A DNA stretch of 64,000 nt from a virus: the IMG/VR virus record IMGVR_UViG_3300047499_000113, positions 124,001 to 188,000 of that record; one strand, 5' to 3'. The notes beneath the pieces are model-generated. The model had not been told where the DNA came from, ran no database searches, and was given only the letters and a program-made list of their open reading frames with translations. Each line of letters begins with the position of its first letter. The stretch's first letter is position 1. Below, piece after piece: positions 1-10,354 of the stretch. A program made the translations under genes and the position numbers.

Positions 1-3000
1 CTCCCGGAGAGCCTTGTGGTCCGATCGGACCCGTAGGTCCGGTTGCACCCGTGACCCCAGGAGAGCCTTGCGACCCGACCGGGCCGGTAGCACCTGTTGG
101 TCCTATGTCACCAGTCGGTCCTTGAGGACCCGTGGCCCCTGTGACGCCAGGTGAGCCCTGCTCACCTTGGGGTCCAGTTGGACCCGTGGCTCCAGTGACT
201 CCATCAGCACCGGTAGCCCCTTGCGGACCGGTTGCACCCGTCGGCCCGATATCGCCAGTCGGACCTTGAGGACCTGTAGCGCCAGTAACTCCAGGAGATC
301 CCTGATCGCCTTGCGGACCGGTTGCACCCGTGACGCCGGGAGAACCTTGCGGCCCGATGGGGCCTGTAGCACCGGTGACGCCAGGTGAGCCCTGCGGTCC
401 TGTGGCGCCGGTTGCTCCGTCAGCTCCCGTTGCTCCTTGCGGCCCAGTTGCCCCGGTAACACCCGGTGAGCCTTGAGGACCTGTTGCTCCTGTAACGCCA
501 TCTACTCCGGTGGCTCCTTGAGGCCCGGTAGCACCGGTTGGGCCAATTTCTCCAGTTGGACCCTGCGGCCCAGTGGCGCCAGTCACCCCCGGTGAGCCCT
601 GATCGCCTTGCGGACCTGTCGGTCCAGTGGTGCCTGTCACACCATCGGCGCCAGTGGCTCCTTGTGGTCCGGTAGCGCCCGTGACTCCAGGAGACCCTTG
701 TTCACCTTGCGGGCCGGTCGCGCCCGTAGCACCGTCCGCTCCGGTCGCTCCTCGAGGACCGGTGGCGCCAGTCACACCATCAAAGCCAGTAGCACCCTGC
801 GGACCAGTCGCTCCGGTAACTCCCGGGCTGCCCTGATCGCCTTGCGTACCAGTTGCTCCCGTGGGCCCAATGTCTCCCGTGGGCCCTTGCGGTCCAGTCG
901 CTCCTGTAACGCCCGGCGAACCCTGCGGACCGAAGTCTCCAGTCGGGCCCTGAGGCCCGGTGGCTCCAGTTACACCATCTGCACCGGTCGGGCCCTGCGG
1001 ACCTGTGGCGCCCGTGGGACCGATATCGCCAGTTGGACCTTGTGGGCCGGTGGCTCCAGTGACTCCGGGTGACCCCTGCTCCCCTTGAGGCCCTGTCGCG
1101 CCCGTGACTCCATCAGCGCCCGTAGGACCCTGAGGACCAGTTGCTCCAGTCGGTCCAACATCACCAGTAGGACCCTGGGGACCTGTCGCGCCCGTAACTC
1201 CGGGTGAACCCTGATCACCTTGTGGACCCGTAGCACCCGTGACGCCATCAACTCCGGTAGCCCCTTGAGGTCCGGTGGCGCCGGTAACTCCATCGACACC
1301 TGTCGCGCCCTGAGGGCCTGTCGCCCCGGTAACGCCCGGCGAGCCTTGGTCTCCTTGCGGGCCGGTGGCTCCAGTAACTCCTGGGCTACCTTGATCGCCC
1401 TGCGGGCCCGTGGGACCGGTCGCGCCTGTGACACCGTCATTGCCCTGTGGTCCAGTGGCGCCCGTGGGTCCGATGTCACCAGTAGGCCCTTGAGGTCCTG
1501 TCGCGCCCGTAACTCCAGGAGATCCCTGGTCTCCCTGAGGACCCGTAGCGCCGGTCGCGCCATCAGGTCCAGTTGCACCCGTAAAGCCATCGGCACCAGT
1601 CGGTCCCTGTGGGCCAGTAGCTCCGGTGACTCCATCGGCACCCGTAGCCCCTTGTGGGCCGGTGGCTCCGGTGATACCCGGCGAGCCTTGATCACCTTGA
1701 GGCCCAGTTGGACCGGTGGCACCCGTGGCTCCGTCTGGACCCGTGGCTCCTGTGACTCCTGGAGATCCTTGATCGCCCTGGGGTCCAGTCGCTCCCGTAA
1801 CTCCGGGGGAACCCTGCGGTCCAGTCGCTCCTGTGGGACCAATATCACCAGTTGGTCCTTGGGGTCCTGTGGAGCCAGTAACCCCATCAGCTCCCGTCGC
1901 ACCTTGCGGTCCAGTTGCTCCGGTGACTCCGGGTGAACCTTGATCGCCTTGCGGACCTGTCGGACCGGTTGCCCCATCAGGTCCTGTGGCTCCCGTCACT
2001 CCCGGAGATCCCTGCTCACCCTGAGGGCCGGTCGCTCCCGTGACGCCATCGTTCCCCTGTGGACCGGTCGCTCCGGTCACACCAGGAGAGCCCTGATCGC
2101 CATGAGGCCCGGTGGCGCCCGTGATGCCTGGCGAGCCTTGAGGTCCTGTAGCGCCAGTTGGCCCTATATCGCCTGTCGGGCCATGCGGTCCAGTTGCACC
2201 CGTAACCCCCGGACTACCCTGATCGCCTTGAGGCCCTGTCGGACCGGTCGCGCCTGTAACTCCATCGGGGCCAGTGGCTCCGGTTGGACCGATATCACCG
2301 GTTGGACCTTGAGGACCCGTAGCGCCGGTCACACCTGGCGAGCCCTGATCGCCCTGTGGACCCGTGGCACCGGTCACGCCGTCCGGACCGGTGGCGCCCG
2401 TGACTCCATCGGCACCCGTTGGGCCTTCAGGCCCTGTGGCGCCAGTAACGCCATCAACTCCGGTGGCGCCCGTGACTCCAGGCGATCCTTGATCACCCTG
2501 CGGCCCAGTCGCACCGGTGACTCCATCAACACCAGTTGCGCCTTGTGGGCCAGTAGCGCCGGTGGGCCCAATATCACCAGTCGGACCCTGCGGTCCAGTT
2601 GCACCCGTAACACCATCGGCACCCGTGGAGCCCTGAGGTCCTGTAGAGCCGGTGACTCCATCTGCTCCTGTCGGACCTTGGGGTCCAGTTGCACCTGTGA
2701 GCCCAGGGCTGCCTTGGTCCCCCTGCGGCCCGGTCGGTCCCGTGGCTCCAGTCGGACCGACATCACCGGTTGGTCCTTGAGGTCCGGTTGCGCCCGTGAC
2801 TCCTGGCGAACCCTGATCACCTTGTGGGCCGGTGGCTCCGGTAACACCGTCAGCTCCAGTTGCACCTTGAGGTCCGGTAGCGCCCGTGACTCCGTCAACA
2901 CCAGTCGGTCCCTGCGGACCTGTTGCACCAGTAACCCCAGGAGAGCCCTGATCACCTTGTGGGCCAGTCGGTCCAGTGGCGCCTGTGACTCCGTCCGATC

Positions 3001-5935
3001 CTGTCGGACCTTGTGGACCAGTTGCACCAGTGACACCATCATTGCCTTGAGGTCCAGTAGCGCCCGTGACGCCCGGCGATCCCTGATCTCCTTGCGGACC
3101 CGTGGGGCCGGTGGCTCCGGTAACACCGTCATTTCCTTGCGGCCCGGTGGCGCCAGTAACGCCGGGGCTGCCCTGATCTCCTTGCGGACCCGTTGCACCA
3201 GTAACCCCGGGAGAGCCCTGATCGCCTTGAGGCCCGGTGGCTCCAGTCGGACCTACGTCGCCGGTCGGTCCCTGCGGTCCGGTAGCCCCTGTGACACCGT
3301 CCGCACCAGTTACTCCTGGGGAACCTTGGTCACCTTGTGGGCCCGTTGCGCCAGTGACGCCAGGAGAACCCTGATCGCCTTGAGGCCCGGTGGCTCCAGT
3401 CGGACCTTGCGGGCCCGTAGATCCTGTGACCCCACCTTGCCCTGTGGCGCCTTGAGGTCCAGTGGCGCCTGTAACGCCAGGAGAACCCTGAGGTCCGGTC
3501 GCTCCGGTGACCCCAGGAGACCCCTGATCCCCTTGAGGCCCGGTCGGTCCGGTGGAACCTTCTGGACCAGTTGCACCAGTGACTCCGTCAGCTCCCGTAG
3601 CCCCTTGAGGTCCGGTCGCGCCGGTAGGCCCGATACCACCCGTAGGACCTTGAGGCCCGGTTGCACCTTCAGGACCAGTGGCCCCGGTGACTCCATCCGG
3701 ACCTGTGGCTCCAGTGACTCCAGGACTGCCTTGGTCGCCTTGCGGACCTGTGGAGCCGGTAACACCATCAGGACCTGTCGCTCCTGTGGCTCCGTCAGCT
3801 CCCGTGGCGCCTTGAGGACCTGTCGCTCCAGTGACCCCAGGCGATCCCAGATCACCTTGGGGGCCAGTAGGACCGGTGGCGCCCTGTGGCCCAGTGGCGC
3901 CCGTTACGCCATCCGCGCCCGTAACTCCTTGCGGTCCGGTAGCGCCGGTGACACCTGGACTTCCCTGATCTCCCTGAGGTCCGGTCGGCCCTGTAAATCC
4001 AATTTCTCCGGTTGGTCCTTGGGGACCAGTAGCTCCAGTGACACCCGGTGAGCCTTGTGGACCGGTCGTGCCAGTAACACCATCAGGACCCGTGGCGCCT
4101 TGTGGGCCCGTCGCTCCAATAGGACCGATGGCGCCCGTAGGACCCTGAGGCCCTGTCGCTCCGGTCACTCCAGGTGAACCCTGTTCGCCTTGAGGCCCAG
4201 TGGCTCCGGTCTCTCCTTGTGGACCAGTTGCACCTTGAGGCCCAGTCGGACCCGTGGCGCCAGTAACGGTTTGGCCTTGGGGTCCTGTCGCTCCGGTAAC
4301 TCCCGGCGATCCTTGCTCGCCTGCAGGACCAGTCGGGCCAGTTGCACCCGTAACACCGTCTGCGCCCGTGGCACCTTGAGGACCAGTAGGACCGGTGGCG
4401 CCCTGAGGACCGGTTGCACCGGTGACTCCCGGGGATCCCTGCGCACCGATAGGACCAGTCGGGCCAGTTTCACCCTGAGGCCCAGTCGGGCCAGTTTCAC
4501 CCTGAGGCCCAGTAGCTCCCGTGCTTCCAATCGGACCGGTCGCTCCCTGCGGACCAGTGGACCCCGTCACGCCAGGAGAGCCCTGAGGCCCAGTGGCGCC
4601 CGTGGGTCCGGTCGCACCCTGCGGACCGGTGGCTCCAGTTACTCCCGGGGATCCCTGTGGTCCGATTGCACCAGTTGGACCGGTGGACCCAGTGACTCCG
4701 GGAGAACCTTGAGGGCCAATCGGACCTGTAGGCCCGGTCTGTCCCTGAGAACCTGTGGGTCCGACAGATCCGGTGGGTCCAATGCTGCCAGTCGGACCCG
4801 TGGGGCCGGTGGCACCTTGAGGGCCAGTTTCACCTTGTGGACCCGTCGGTCCAGTGGGTCCCGTGTAACCGGGCCCAGTAGCGCCCTGCGGCCCAGTCGT
4901 CCCCTGCGGCCCAGTCGGACCCGTCGCGCCAGTAACTCCGTCCTGCCCAGTCGCGCCCTGAGGACCTGTCGCTCCTTGCGGACCGGTCTCTCCTTGCGCG
5001 CCAGTCGGTCCAGTGGGGCCAGTATAGCCAGGGCCCGTCGCGCCTTGCGGACCGGTCTCTCCTTGCGGTCCCGTGGGCCCGGTCGCGCCCGTGGTGCCGA
5101 CAGGTCCGGTCGGCCCAGTCGGTCCGATCTGACCTGTGGGACCTTGCGGTCCGGGAAGTCCAGTCGCGCCTCGAGGGCCAGGAGTGCCTTGGATGCCCTG
5201 CTGCCCCTGAGCGCCAGTCGCGCCGGCGGGACCCGTGGGTCCTGTTGCGCCTGTGACGCCGTCGATTCCCTGCGGCCCAGTCGAACCCTGCGGACCGGTA
5301 GACCCTTGGGATCCCGTGGGTCCAGCGACACCAGTTGGCCCGACCTGCCCAGTCGGACCCTGAGGACCCGTAGCGCCCTGCGGACCGGTCGCCCCTGTGA
5401 CCCCGGGCGAGCCCCGCGGCCCAGTCGAACCCGTGGGTCCTTGCGGACCAGTCGCTCCTTGCGGACCAGTTTCGCCCTGGGGACCGGTGGGCCCGACTGC
5501 TCCCGTGGGGCCGGTGGCACCTTGCGGGCCGGTCGTTCCGGTGACGCCGGCGGAGCCTTGCTCACCCGCCGGGCCAGTGGGACCAACTGCGCCCGTAGGA
5601 CCTTGCGGGCCGGTCGCTCCTTCAGGACCAGTCGCTCCCGTAGCACCTGGCTCACCAGCCGGACCAGTCGGTCCTGTCGCGCCAACGCCAGTCGGACCCG
5701 CAGGACCAGTTGCGCCCTGAGGACCGATGTCGCCTGTCGGACCAGCTTGTCCAGTAGGCCCTTGCGGACCGATTTGACCAGTGGGACCCGCGGGACCGGT
5801 CGCGCCCTGCGGACCGATAGGACCCGTCGCGCCAGTCCCTCCCTCGGGCCCAGTAGGACCCAACGGACCGGTGGCTCCCGTGGGGCCAGCCGGACCAGTC
5901 TGGAGGTGTCGGCCGCGAGGGTTCTCAATGCCCAT
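1..5935 (-). CDS. Giant collagen-like fibre protein (3' end beyond window)
   Basis: After a short leader ([12 protein letters not shown]) the whole visible protein, about 1,978 codons, is Gly-X-Y triplets built from units such as GATGPQG, GPTGPTG and [10 protein letters not shown]. The frame is unbroken at every point checked and still open at base 1, so the C-terminus is missing. Collagen-like repeats in phage proteins form trimeric rods in tail fibres or head fibres; an extended virion appendage is the likely role. Cys and aromatic residues are essentially absent from the repeat. The ATG at 5935 lies 4 bases after the stop of the upstream gene, with only a weak Shine-Dalgarno. Synonymous codons vary strongly between repeat units. 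Sure of the repeat and frame; the function is inferred. Confidence 0.9.
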   Translation of the reverse strand, partial: MGIENPRGRHLQTGPAGPTGATGPLGPTGPEGGTGATGPIGPQGATGPAGPTGQIGPQGPTGQAGPTGDIGPQGATGPAGPTGVGATGPTGPAGEPGATGATGPEGATGPQGPTGAVGPTGPAGEQGSAGVTGTTGPQGATGPTGAVGPTGPQGETGPQGATGPQGPTGSTGPRGSPGVTGATGPQGATGPQGPTGQVGPTGVAGPTGSQGSTGPQGSTGPQGIDGVTGATGPTGPAGATGAQGQQGIQGTPGPRGATGLPGPQGPTGQIGPTGPTGPVGTTGATGPTGPQGETGPQGATGPGYTGPTGPTGAQGETGPQGATGPQGATGQDGVTGATGPTGPQGTTGPQGATGPGYTGPTGPTGPQGETGPQGATGPTGPTGSIGPTGSVGPTGSQGQTGPTGPIGPQGSPGVTGSTGPTGAIGPQGSPGVTGATGPQGATGPTGATGPQGSPGVTGSTGPQGATGPIGSTGATGPQGETGPTGPQGETGPTGPIGAQGSPGVTGATGPQGATGPTGPQGATGADGVTGATGPTGPAGEQGSPGVTGATGPQGQTVTGATGPTGPQGATGPQGETGATGPQGEQGSPGVTGATGPQGPTGAIGPIGATGPQGATGPDGVTGTTGPQGSPGVTGATGPQGPTGEIGFTGPTGPQGDQGSPGVTGATGPQGVTGADGVTGATGPQGATGPTGPQGDLGSPGVTGATGPQGATGADGATGATGPDGVTGSTGPQGDQGSPGVTGATGPDGVTGATGPEGATGPQGPTGGIGPTGATGPQGATGADGVTGATGPEGSTGPTGPQGDQGSPGVTGATGPQGSPGVTGATGPQGATGQGGVTGSTGPQGPTGATGPQGDQGSPGVTGATGPQGDQGSPGVTGADGVTGATGPQGPTGDVGPTGATGPQGDQGSPGVTGATGPQGDQGSPGVTGATGPQGNDGVTGATGPTGPQGDQGSPGVTGATGPQGNDGVTGATGPQGPTGSDGVTGATGPTGPQGDQGSPGVTGATGPQGPTGVDGVTGATGPQGATGADGVTGATGPQGDQGSPGVTGATGPQGPTGDVGPTGATGPTGPQGDQGSPGLTGATGPQGPTGADGVTGSTGPQGSTGADGVTGATGPQGPTGDIGPTGATGPQGATGVDGVTGATGPQGDQGSPGVTGATGVDGVTGATGPEGPTGADGVTGATGPDGVTGATGPQGDQGSPGVTGATGPQGPTGDIGPTGATGPDGVTGATGPTGPQGDQGSPGVTGATGPHGPTGDIGPTGATGPQGSPGITGATGPHGDQGSPGVTGATGPQGNDGVTGATGPQGEQGSPGVTGATGPDGATGPTGPQGDQGSPGVTGATGPQGATGADGVTGSTGPQGPTGDIGPTGATGPQGSPGVTGATGPQGDQGSPGVTGATGPDGATGATGPTGPQGDQGSPGITGATGPQGATGADGVTGATGPQGPTGADGFTGATGPDGATGATGPQGDQGSPGVTGATGPQGPTGDIGPTGATGPQGNDGVTGATGPTGPQGDQGSPGVTGATGPQGDQGSPGVTGATGPQGATGVDGVTGATGPQGATGVDGVTGATGPQGDQGSPGVTGATGPQGPTGDVGPTGATGPQGPTGADGVTGATGPQGEQGSPGVTGATGPQGPTGDIGPTGATGPQGPTGADGVTGATGPQGPTGDFGPQGSPGVTGATGPQGPTGDIGPTGATGTQGDQGSPGVTGATGPQGATGFDGVTGATGPRGATGADGATGATGPQGEQGSPGVTGATGPQGATGADGVTGTTGPTGPQGDQGSPGVTGATGPQGPTGEIGPTGATGPQGATGVDGVTGATGPQGSPGVTGATGPQGATGADGATGATGPQGSPGVTGATGPIGPQGSPGVTGATGPQGDQGSPGVTGATGPQGPTGDIGPTGATGPQGATGADGVTGATGPTGPQGEQGSPGVTGATGPQGPTGDIGPTGATGPVGSQGSPGVTGATGPTGPIGPQGSPG

Positions 5936-5939
5936 CGGC

Positions 5940-7223
5940 CTACTCGCTTGATGCTGTGAGCGTAATCCCTATGGTCCCGGGTGCTCCCGGCACTCCACCT
6001 TCAGCCGCAACCAGCCTCACAGTCGTGGCGCCGCCTGGAACGACTGCCTCGATCATGAAGGTGATGGCCGCGCTCGAGGCAGGTATCGGTCCTTCTAGGT
6101 CCTGCAGGTACGTGTTTTGGAGTGAGAACGGCTGCTGCGGTGTGAAGTCCAGATCGATGAGCGTCGATTGAGCCTCGTCGGTCCCGTTGCCCCAGCGCAG
6201 CTGCAGCAGCGCGTAACCGCCCGGAGCGCCGTAAGAATAGGTCACATAGAAACAAATCTTCTTGATGCAGTCCGGGATGATGTATGGGGGCTGGTTGGTG
6301 AAGTTCCCGGACGGCGGCAAGCCCTGCGTCAGCAGGTGGATAGTGCGAGGCACCTCCACTTCGCAGCAGGACTTGGGCGGGCAGGGAGGCGTCGGCACAA
6401 CAGGAGGCGGAATAAATGGCGCACACGGAATCGGACTGCACCCGCCGCTGCCGCATGCTCCCGGACACGGCTCGCAGGTGGCAGCGTAGACGATCCTCGA
6501 GAAGAGTGGCCGAGTGGGCGTTGGGCAGTTCTGCAAGAACAGCGAGCTTTCGCACAGAACCGGCACGACGACCGAGTATGGAGCGCCAAGGTCCACGACG
6601 CTGAAACCAGCCCGCGCAGACTTCATCGGTGTCGATTGATCAGCCTGCCACTCCCACAAGCAGATGTAGTTGCCGCTGCAGAGCGAGACGAAGTATGGAG
6701 CGTAGTAGGCCCCCGTCGCGCTGCACATCGCCGGCGTGCGCGGATGGAGGCAGTTGCCGACAGTGTCGAGGATAGTGAAGAAAACCGCGAACGCGCTCTG
6801 CGGGAACCCGCTCTGGTTTTTCAGATAGAGCGTCAGGTCTTTCGGGCCGAGCGCTTGCCCGGACAGGAACGTGAACTGTCCTTGCGCCGGAATGTCGTTT
6901 GGTTGCAGTCGGCAGCGCTCATAGTCTGCCGGGTCAACGACGAAGATGAAATCCGTGTGGCATACGGTCGGGCCACCGAATTCCTGCATCACCTCCCAAA
7001 CGACTTTGTAGTTGCCGTTGGGGACGTTGGTGAACCAAGGAGCGTAGTAGCGACCAGTGCTTTGACGGATCGCCGGCAAACCGCGGCCAGAAACCTGCTG
7101 CCCGTCTCTTGCGTAGACGGTCCATTTGACTGAGGCGGCATCTTGAGCGTATCCGTTCGAGTTACTGAGGAATAACTGAAGATCGCCTCTCGACAGATTG
7201 CTTCGGACGAGAAAGGCCGCCAT
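5940..7223 (-). CDS. Virion protein with two tandem beta-sandwich-like domains and a Cys/Pro hinge
   Basis: 427 residues. Two similar segments (about residues 10-95 and 120-215) share the pattern DLxLxL..N..G, then GxYYAPxF, then GNYxxxWE, so the protein contains a tandem duplication. A Cys- and Pro-rich hinge follows (about 245-290, with repeated CxxC and PPP runs), then a C-terminal region of about 135 residues. The first segment also resembles the 129-residue protein encoded just upstream. Position directly before the giant collagen-like gene suggests a fibre base or adaptor that attaches the rod to the virion. No enzymatic motif seen. I do not recognise a named family. Confidence 0.8.
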   Translation of the reverse strand: MAAFLVRSNLSRGDLQLFLSNSNGYAQDAASVKWTVYARDGQQVSGRGLPAIRQSTGRYYAPWFTNVPNGNYKVVWEVMQEFGGPTVCHTDFIFVVDPADYERCRLQPNDIPAQGQFTFLSGQALGPKDLTLYLKNQSGFPQSAFAVFFTILDTVGNCLHPRTPAMCSATGAYYAPYFVSLCSGNYICLWEWQADQSTPMKSARAGFSVVDLGAPYSVVVPVLCESSLFLQNCPTPTRPLFSRIVYAATCEPCPGACGSGGCSPIPCAPFIPPPVVPTPPCPPKSCCEVEVPRTIHLLTQGLPPSGNFTNQPPYIIPDCIKKICFYVTYSYGAPGGYALLQLRWGNGTDEAQSTLIDLDFTPQQPFSLQNTYLQDLEGPIPASSAAITFMIEAVVPGGATTVRLVAAEGGVPGAPGTIGITLTASSE

Positions 7224-7229
7224 TTACAC

Positions 7230-7619
7230 TCATGGTTGGGGGACGAAGGTGGCATTCAGTTCATTCGAAGCCGGCCCTGGCCTGGCCGGCGTCACATCGT
7301 AGGACAGAATGACCTCCTCCCCGAGAGTCGCCTCACGGAAGATGAGACGCCAGAAGCCAATGCGATCCGGGAAGAACCGCACAGAGTAGTAACCAGGTGA
7401 TCCGGCGATCTCGTTGAAATAGATCGTTCCCGCAGAGACGCCCGAGTCGGCAACATTGCTACCGTCCGCCAGAGGCCAGGGAATTGCTGTGTTGTCCGCG
7501 AAAACGGCGAGTCCGAGCGATGTGTAGCTCTCTCCCGTCACACGGTTGATGCTGCCATTGGGCATGTAGAGATCAATCTGATCACGGATCAGCTGACCTG
7601 CGGGCACTTGCCTGGCCAT
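7230..7619 (-). CDS. Small virion-associated beta-rich protein
   Basis: 129 residues, starting MARQVPAGQL. It shares the overall pattern of the duplicated segment in the next gene: DLYMPNGS near the start, YYSVRFFP in the middle and FWRLIFRE near the end. It is probably a single-domain relative of that adaptor. Its stop is 6 bases before the start of the 427-residue gene, so the two are very likely co-transcribed with the collagen-like gene. The ATG sits at the end of a perfect 7-bp hairpin (7618-7634). No signal peptide or catalytic motif is visible. Function unknown; a structural role is inferred from position. Confidence 0.75.
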   Translation of the reverse strand: MARQVPAGQLIRDQIDLYMPNGSINRVTGESYTSLGLAVFADNTAIPWPLADGSNVADSGVSAGTIYFNEIAGSPGYYSVRFFPDRIGFWRLIFREATLGEEVILSYDVTPARPGPASNELNATFVPQP

Positions 7620-7634
7620 ACCTGGAGCAGGTAT
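7618..7634 (-). promoter_or_regulatory. Hairpin overlapping the start codon of the 129-residue gene
   Basis: On the minus strand ATACCTG pairs perfectly with CAGGTAT across a 3-base loop. The last two bases of the 3' arm are the A and T of the ATG. It could hide the start codon; it resembles hairpins at 11097, 16106 and 61769. Confidence 0.5.
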
Positions 7635-7658
7635 TGGAGCCCTAGAGTGCCTATGTTG

Positions 7659-7664
7659 TAGTCT
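7659..7664 (+). promoter_or_regulatory. -10-like TAGTCT, leaderless start
   Basis: TAGTCT lies 5 bases before the GTG at 7670, where transcription from a TANNNT -10 element would begin at or next to the start codon. There is no Shine-Dalgarno. Confidence 0.4.
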
Positions 7665-7669
7665 CTGCG

Positions 7670-8059
7670 GTGGACCTCGAGAAGAAACTCGAAGCCCTAC
7701 GCTCTCAGTTGGCCCAGGCCGCGCAGGCTGTCGTTGACGAGTGGGAGCAGGACGAAGAGGGCATGGACGAAGAACTTGGAGGCGGTGGCGTTTGCGACCG
7801 TGTGTCCGAGGCCATGCAAGGAGTGGTGGCCGACCAGCTCGAGGGAGTGGAATTCACCGAGGGCGGCCAACCCGGCGACGACCACGCATACTTCATCGTG
7901 TACGACGAGGACGAAGCATTCGCTGTCGACATCCCGCCAAGCGTCTACGAGACTGGCGGAGGCTACAGCTGGAAGAAGCGGCAGGACGCGCAGATCGAAC
8001 CGTCAGACGTCGTCTTCTCCGAGGTCGAGCGAGATTTGGTCGCTGACTGGGAAGACTAG
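7670..8059 (+). CDS. Acidic conserved protein of unknown function
   Basis: 129 residues, start GTG. The N-terminal third is a predicted helix rich in Glu and Gln (EKKLEALRSQLAQAAQAVV) followed by an acidic stretch; the rest holds the phrases GGVCDRVSEAMQGV, GDDHAYFIVY and VDIPPSVYETGGGYSW. I recall similar blocks in uncharacterised bacterial proteins, with conserved DDHA and VDIPP..YE.GGGY, but no function. It is a plus-strand gene inside a minus-strand virion block, which suggests an accessory insertion. It overlaps the next, convergent gene by 4 bases. No Shine-Dalgarno is present; the start is supported by the TAGTCT element at 7659. Confidence 0.8.
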   Translation: MDLEKKLEALRSQLAQAAQAVVDEWEQDEEGMDEELGGGGVCDRVSEAMQGVVADQLEGVEFTEGGQPGDDHAYFIVYDEDEAFAVDIPPSVYETGGGYSWKKRQDAQIEPSDVVFSEVERDLVADWED

Positions 8060-8298
8060 GGATCGAAGCAGAGCTGCTTCATGTCCATGACGTTCTTCGC
8101 GTATTCACTGGCTTTCACCAAAGCCTTGCCCGAGTAGTAGTCTTCCCTCAACTGTTTGAGGGAACCGCCCGGGTTGGTGAACACGAAGAAAACGCGAGCC
8201 CCCTGCTTGCGCCTATTCTGCATGTGGCATCCAGCCAGCTTCAGATACGCGGCCAAGTAGATGTCGTGGGTCTCAAACTTCTCTTCAAGTTCCGGCAT
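8056..8298 (-). CDS. DUF5659-like small protein
   Basis: 80 residues. The pattern THDIYLAAYLKLAGC, then RVFFVFTN, then LREDYYSGKALVKASEYA matches what I remember of DUF5659, a short family in phages and bacteria with no assigned function: an 'F.T.DlyLAafL' opening, an 'FvFe' strand and an 'yyng...v.p..f...ik.lk' ending. It may act as a small regulatory or DNA-associated protein, but nothing in the sequence proves this. It converges with the plus-strand gene ending at 8059 and sits between two virion genes. Confidence 0.8.
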   Translation of the reverse strand: MPELEEKFETHDIYLAAYLKLAGCHMQNRRKQGARVFFVFTNPGGSLKQLREDYYSGKALVKASEYAKNVMDMKQLCFDP

Positions 8299-8363
8299 TT
8301 GGGTCTCAGTATGCGTCTGCGTTTCCGCACACTCTACTGAGTGAAGGGTCCCAAATGCACAGA

Positions 8364-8392
8364 CGCCCTCGCTGGAGGAGACAGCGAGGGCG
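8364..8392 (-). terminator. Hairpin after the 422-residue virion gene
   Basis: A perfect 10-bp GC-rich stem (cgccctcgct with agcgagggcg) with a 9-base loop lies 11 bases beyond the stop at 8404. It lacks a clear T tract, so it may be a weak terminator or an mRNA-end stabiliser. Confidence 0.55.
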
Positions 8393-8403
8393 CCGGATGC
8401 CGC

Positions 8404-9672
8404 TTACAGCGTGTAAGCGGTGTGCCCGTCGTCTTCGGTGATGAAGACCGCCGGACCTGCAGCGTAACCGAGGCGAGCCGTCGCGCCCTCGTTCGCGCCG
8501 AAGGGCGACTGGTACGGGGTTTGGGCCGGGTAACCGGGCTGGAAGTAGGACGCCGAGAGCAGCGAGAGCTTGCCCTTGGCGAACGACAGGAGCACCGGAC
8601 CCGTCTCGATGAGCTGCGGCGCGATGGCGTTCTGGATGGCCGTCGCGAGCGCGAGGAACGCACCGCTCGGCGTCGAGGCCGAGTAGCCCGTCATGTTCGC
8701 GAAGGTCGACAGGGCGCCGATCTGCGAATACGAGATGTTGAAGGACAGCGTCTCCTCGGTCCAGCCGAGCGCCGTATCCACCAGCGCCGCCGGGTTGTAG
8801 ATGACAACCGACGTTGGCGAGATGTACTGGACGATCTGCCACGTGCCGTCGTTGGAGGCGTGAGTGCCGCCCGTCAGCACCAGGTAGTGCAGCGTCGAGT
8901 TGGCCGTCATGCCCGTGAGGCCCGTGATGACCGCGGTGCCGTTGGTGCCGACCGAAGCCACGGCTGCAGCGGCGCCAGTTTGGCCCGCGATGGCCGTGAA
9001 CTGGTAGACGCCGGCGTTGGCCGAGGTGCCGATGAGCGACGAGGTGCCCGCCGCACCATTCGCCACGGGCAGACCGGACAGAGCCGACGTCGAAACGCCG
9101 AGAGCTGTCGCGAGCGTGCCGCCGAGGTGCATGTACGCGGTCGGACCCGAGTTGAGCGCGCTGACGAAGGGCGCCGGAGGCTGCGGCGACACACCCAGCG
9201 GCGGCTGAGGAACGCCGGCGTACGTCGAGGAGAACGACGCCGTCACGCTGGCGCCTGGCGCCACCGTGTTGATGCCGATCTGGCCCGAGTGCGGATCCGT
9301 GGAACCCTGCACGATCGCCGTCAGCGACTGCGCGAGCCCGTTGGCCGCGAACGCCGCGTTGAGGGCCACGGCCAGCTGCGCCGCCGTGTACGTCCCCGTC
9401 GCGATCGTCATGGTGATCGTGGGACCGCCAGACTGCACGATGGCCGTCAGGGTGTTGTTGGCACCCGTGAGCGTCAGCGGAAACGTGGCGCTGTTGCCCG
9501 GGTTGCTCAGGAACGCGTACTGATTCAGTACGCTGGTGAGCGTGGTGTTCGAGGGGAACTCGAAGTACCGGCTCTGTCCCGGCGGTTGCGAGGAGAAGTT
9601 CCTCTGCGAGGTATTCTCCACGTCGTCGAGGTAGATCCTCGAGAGGTCTTGGCGGATGAGTCCAACGCGCAT
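8404..9672 (-). CDS. Putative virion structural protein, Ala/Thr/Ser-rich
   Basis: 422 residues. The opening (MRVGLIRQDLSRIYLDDVEN) is followed by a long region rich in Ala, Thr, Gly and Ser with many predicted beta strands, including TFPLTLTGANNTLTAIV and a stretch around residues 235-265 reading TAIAGQTGAAAAVASV. It has no Cys, no signal peptide and no catalytic motif, which is typical of phage appendage proteins. The start has a good Shine-Dalgarno (GAGGAG) about 8 bases upstream. It heads a run of secreted-like beta proteins with the genes at 9717 and 10355. Likely a tail or decoration protein; no family recognised. Confidence 0.75.
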   Translation of the reverse strand: MRVGLIRQDLSRIYLDDVENTSQRNFSSQPPGQSRYFEFPSNTTLTSVLNQYAFLSNPGNSATFPLTLTGANNTLTAIVQSGGPTITMTIATGTYTAAQLAVALNAAFAANGLAQSLTAIVQGSTDPHSGQIGINTVAPGASVTASFSSTYAGVPQPPLGVSPQPPAPFVSALNSGPTAYMHLGGTLATALGVSTSALSGLPVANGAAGTSSLIGTSANAGVYQFTAIAGQTGAAAAVASVGTNGTAVITGLTGMTANSTLHYLVLTGGTHASNDGTWQIVQYISPTSVVIYNPAALVDTALGWTEETLSFNISYSQIGALSTFANMTGYSASTPSGAFLALATAIQNAIAPQLIETGPVLLSFAKGKLSLLSASYFQPGYPAQTPYQSPFGANEGATARLGYAAGPAVFITEDDGHTAYTL

Positions 9673-9716
9673 TGTCTTCTCCTCAAACTCCTGTGCTCAT
9701 CAAAGCGTGAAGATGC

Positions 9717-10316
9717 TCAGGTCACCGTGAACACGTTGCTGAGCTTCGAATTGCTCTGGACCTGAACCATCCAGCCCGCCACGACTGGCCCACCCGTCAC
9801 CAGTGTGTTCGGCAGGACGATCGATGCGGCTGCGATGGTGCCGCCGCCTCCAGTGATGGCGGTGTCCTTGATCGTCTGCTTGGCACCGCTGAGGTTCGTC
9901 AGGATGACGTAGGTGTGGTCCGGCGTGAGCGACAGGAACGTCGCACCCGAGGCAGGACCCGAAATCGTGGTGTCGCCCACCGGCGTGTTGTGCACAGCGC
10001 CCGTGATCGAAGGACCGGCCGAAAGTCCGCCAGCGTGGGTGAAGAAGCTGACGTAGCCTTTCGCGGCGAGCTTGGTGATCACTCCGTGCGGAAGCTGCGA
10101 CTGGAGCCTGACCTCGTCCGATGGAACGAGGTCGAGATAGCCCGGCACAGTCGGATCGATGGGGTTGACGTACGGGACATAGACCGCCTGCTTCGGCGTC
10201 TGCGCGTACGTGAGATCGGTCTCGAACTGGCCCGAGGTCCGGTCGATCTTGTCGAGCAGGATGTCTCGCGGCAGCACCTGCGAGTTGATGACCCTGACGT
10301 ATGCCGGCGTTTGCAT
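9717..10316 (-). CDS. Putative virion structural protein
   Basis: 199 residues, rich in Thr, Val, Gly and Pro, with alternating hydrophobic strands (for example TYVILTNLSG and GWMVQVQSNS). The start is supported by AGGAGA 6-7 bases upstream. It lies between two other probable virion proteins on the same strand with short gaps, so co-expression is likely. No Cys, no transmembrane segment and no enzymatic motif. A beta-sandwich accessory virion protein is inferred; I do not recognise a family. Confidence 0.75.
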   Translation of the reverse strand: MQTPAYVRVINSQVLPRDILLDKIDRTSGQFETDLTYAQTPKQAVYVPYVNPIDPTVPGYLDLVPSDEVRLQSQLPHGVITKLAAKGYVSFFTHAGGLSAGPSITGAVHNTPVGDTTISGPASGATFLSLTPDHTYVILTNLSGAKQTIKDTAITGGGGTIAAASIVLPNTLVTGGPVVAGWMVQVQSNSKLSNVFTVT

Positions 10317-10354
10317 GCCTGTCTCCTACTTGACTGAAGTCGATAAAAGCTGCA

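Noticed and set aside
1-5930. Many long open frames on both strands across the collagen-like region (Ser/Thr/Arg-rich or Leu/Arg/Val-rich products).
   Set aside because: They are other-frame shadows of the Gly-X-Y gene; their low-complexity products follow from the repeated codons.
8364-8392. Considered as an attachment site or repeat element.
   Set aside because: A single local inverted repeat just after a stop codon is more simply a terminator-like hairpin.
8341-9765. Long plus-strand frame opposite the 422-residue virion gene.
   Set aside because: Arg-rich shadow product; the minus-strand protein has normal composition and a good Shine-Dalgarno.
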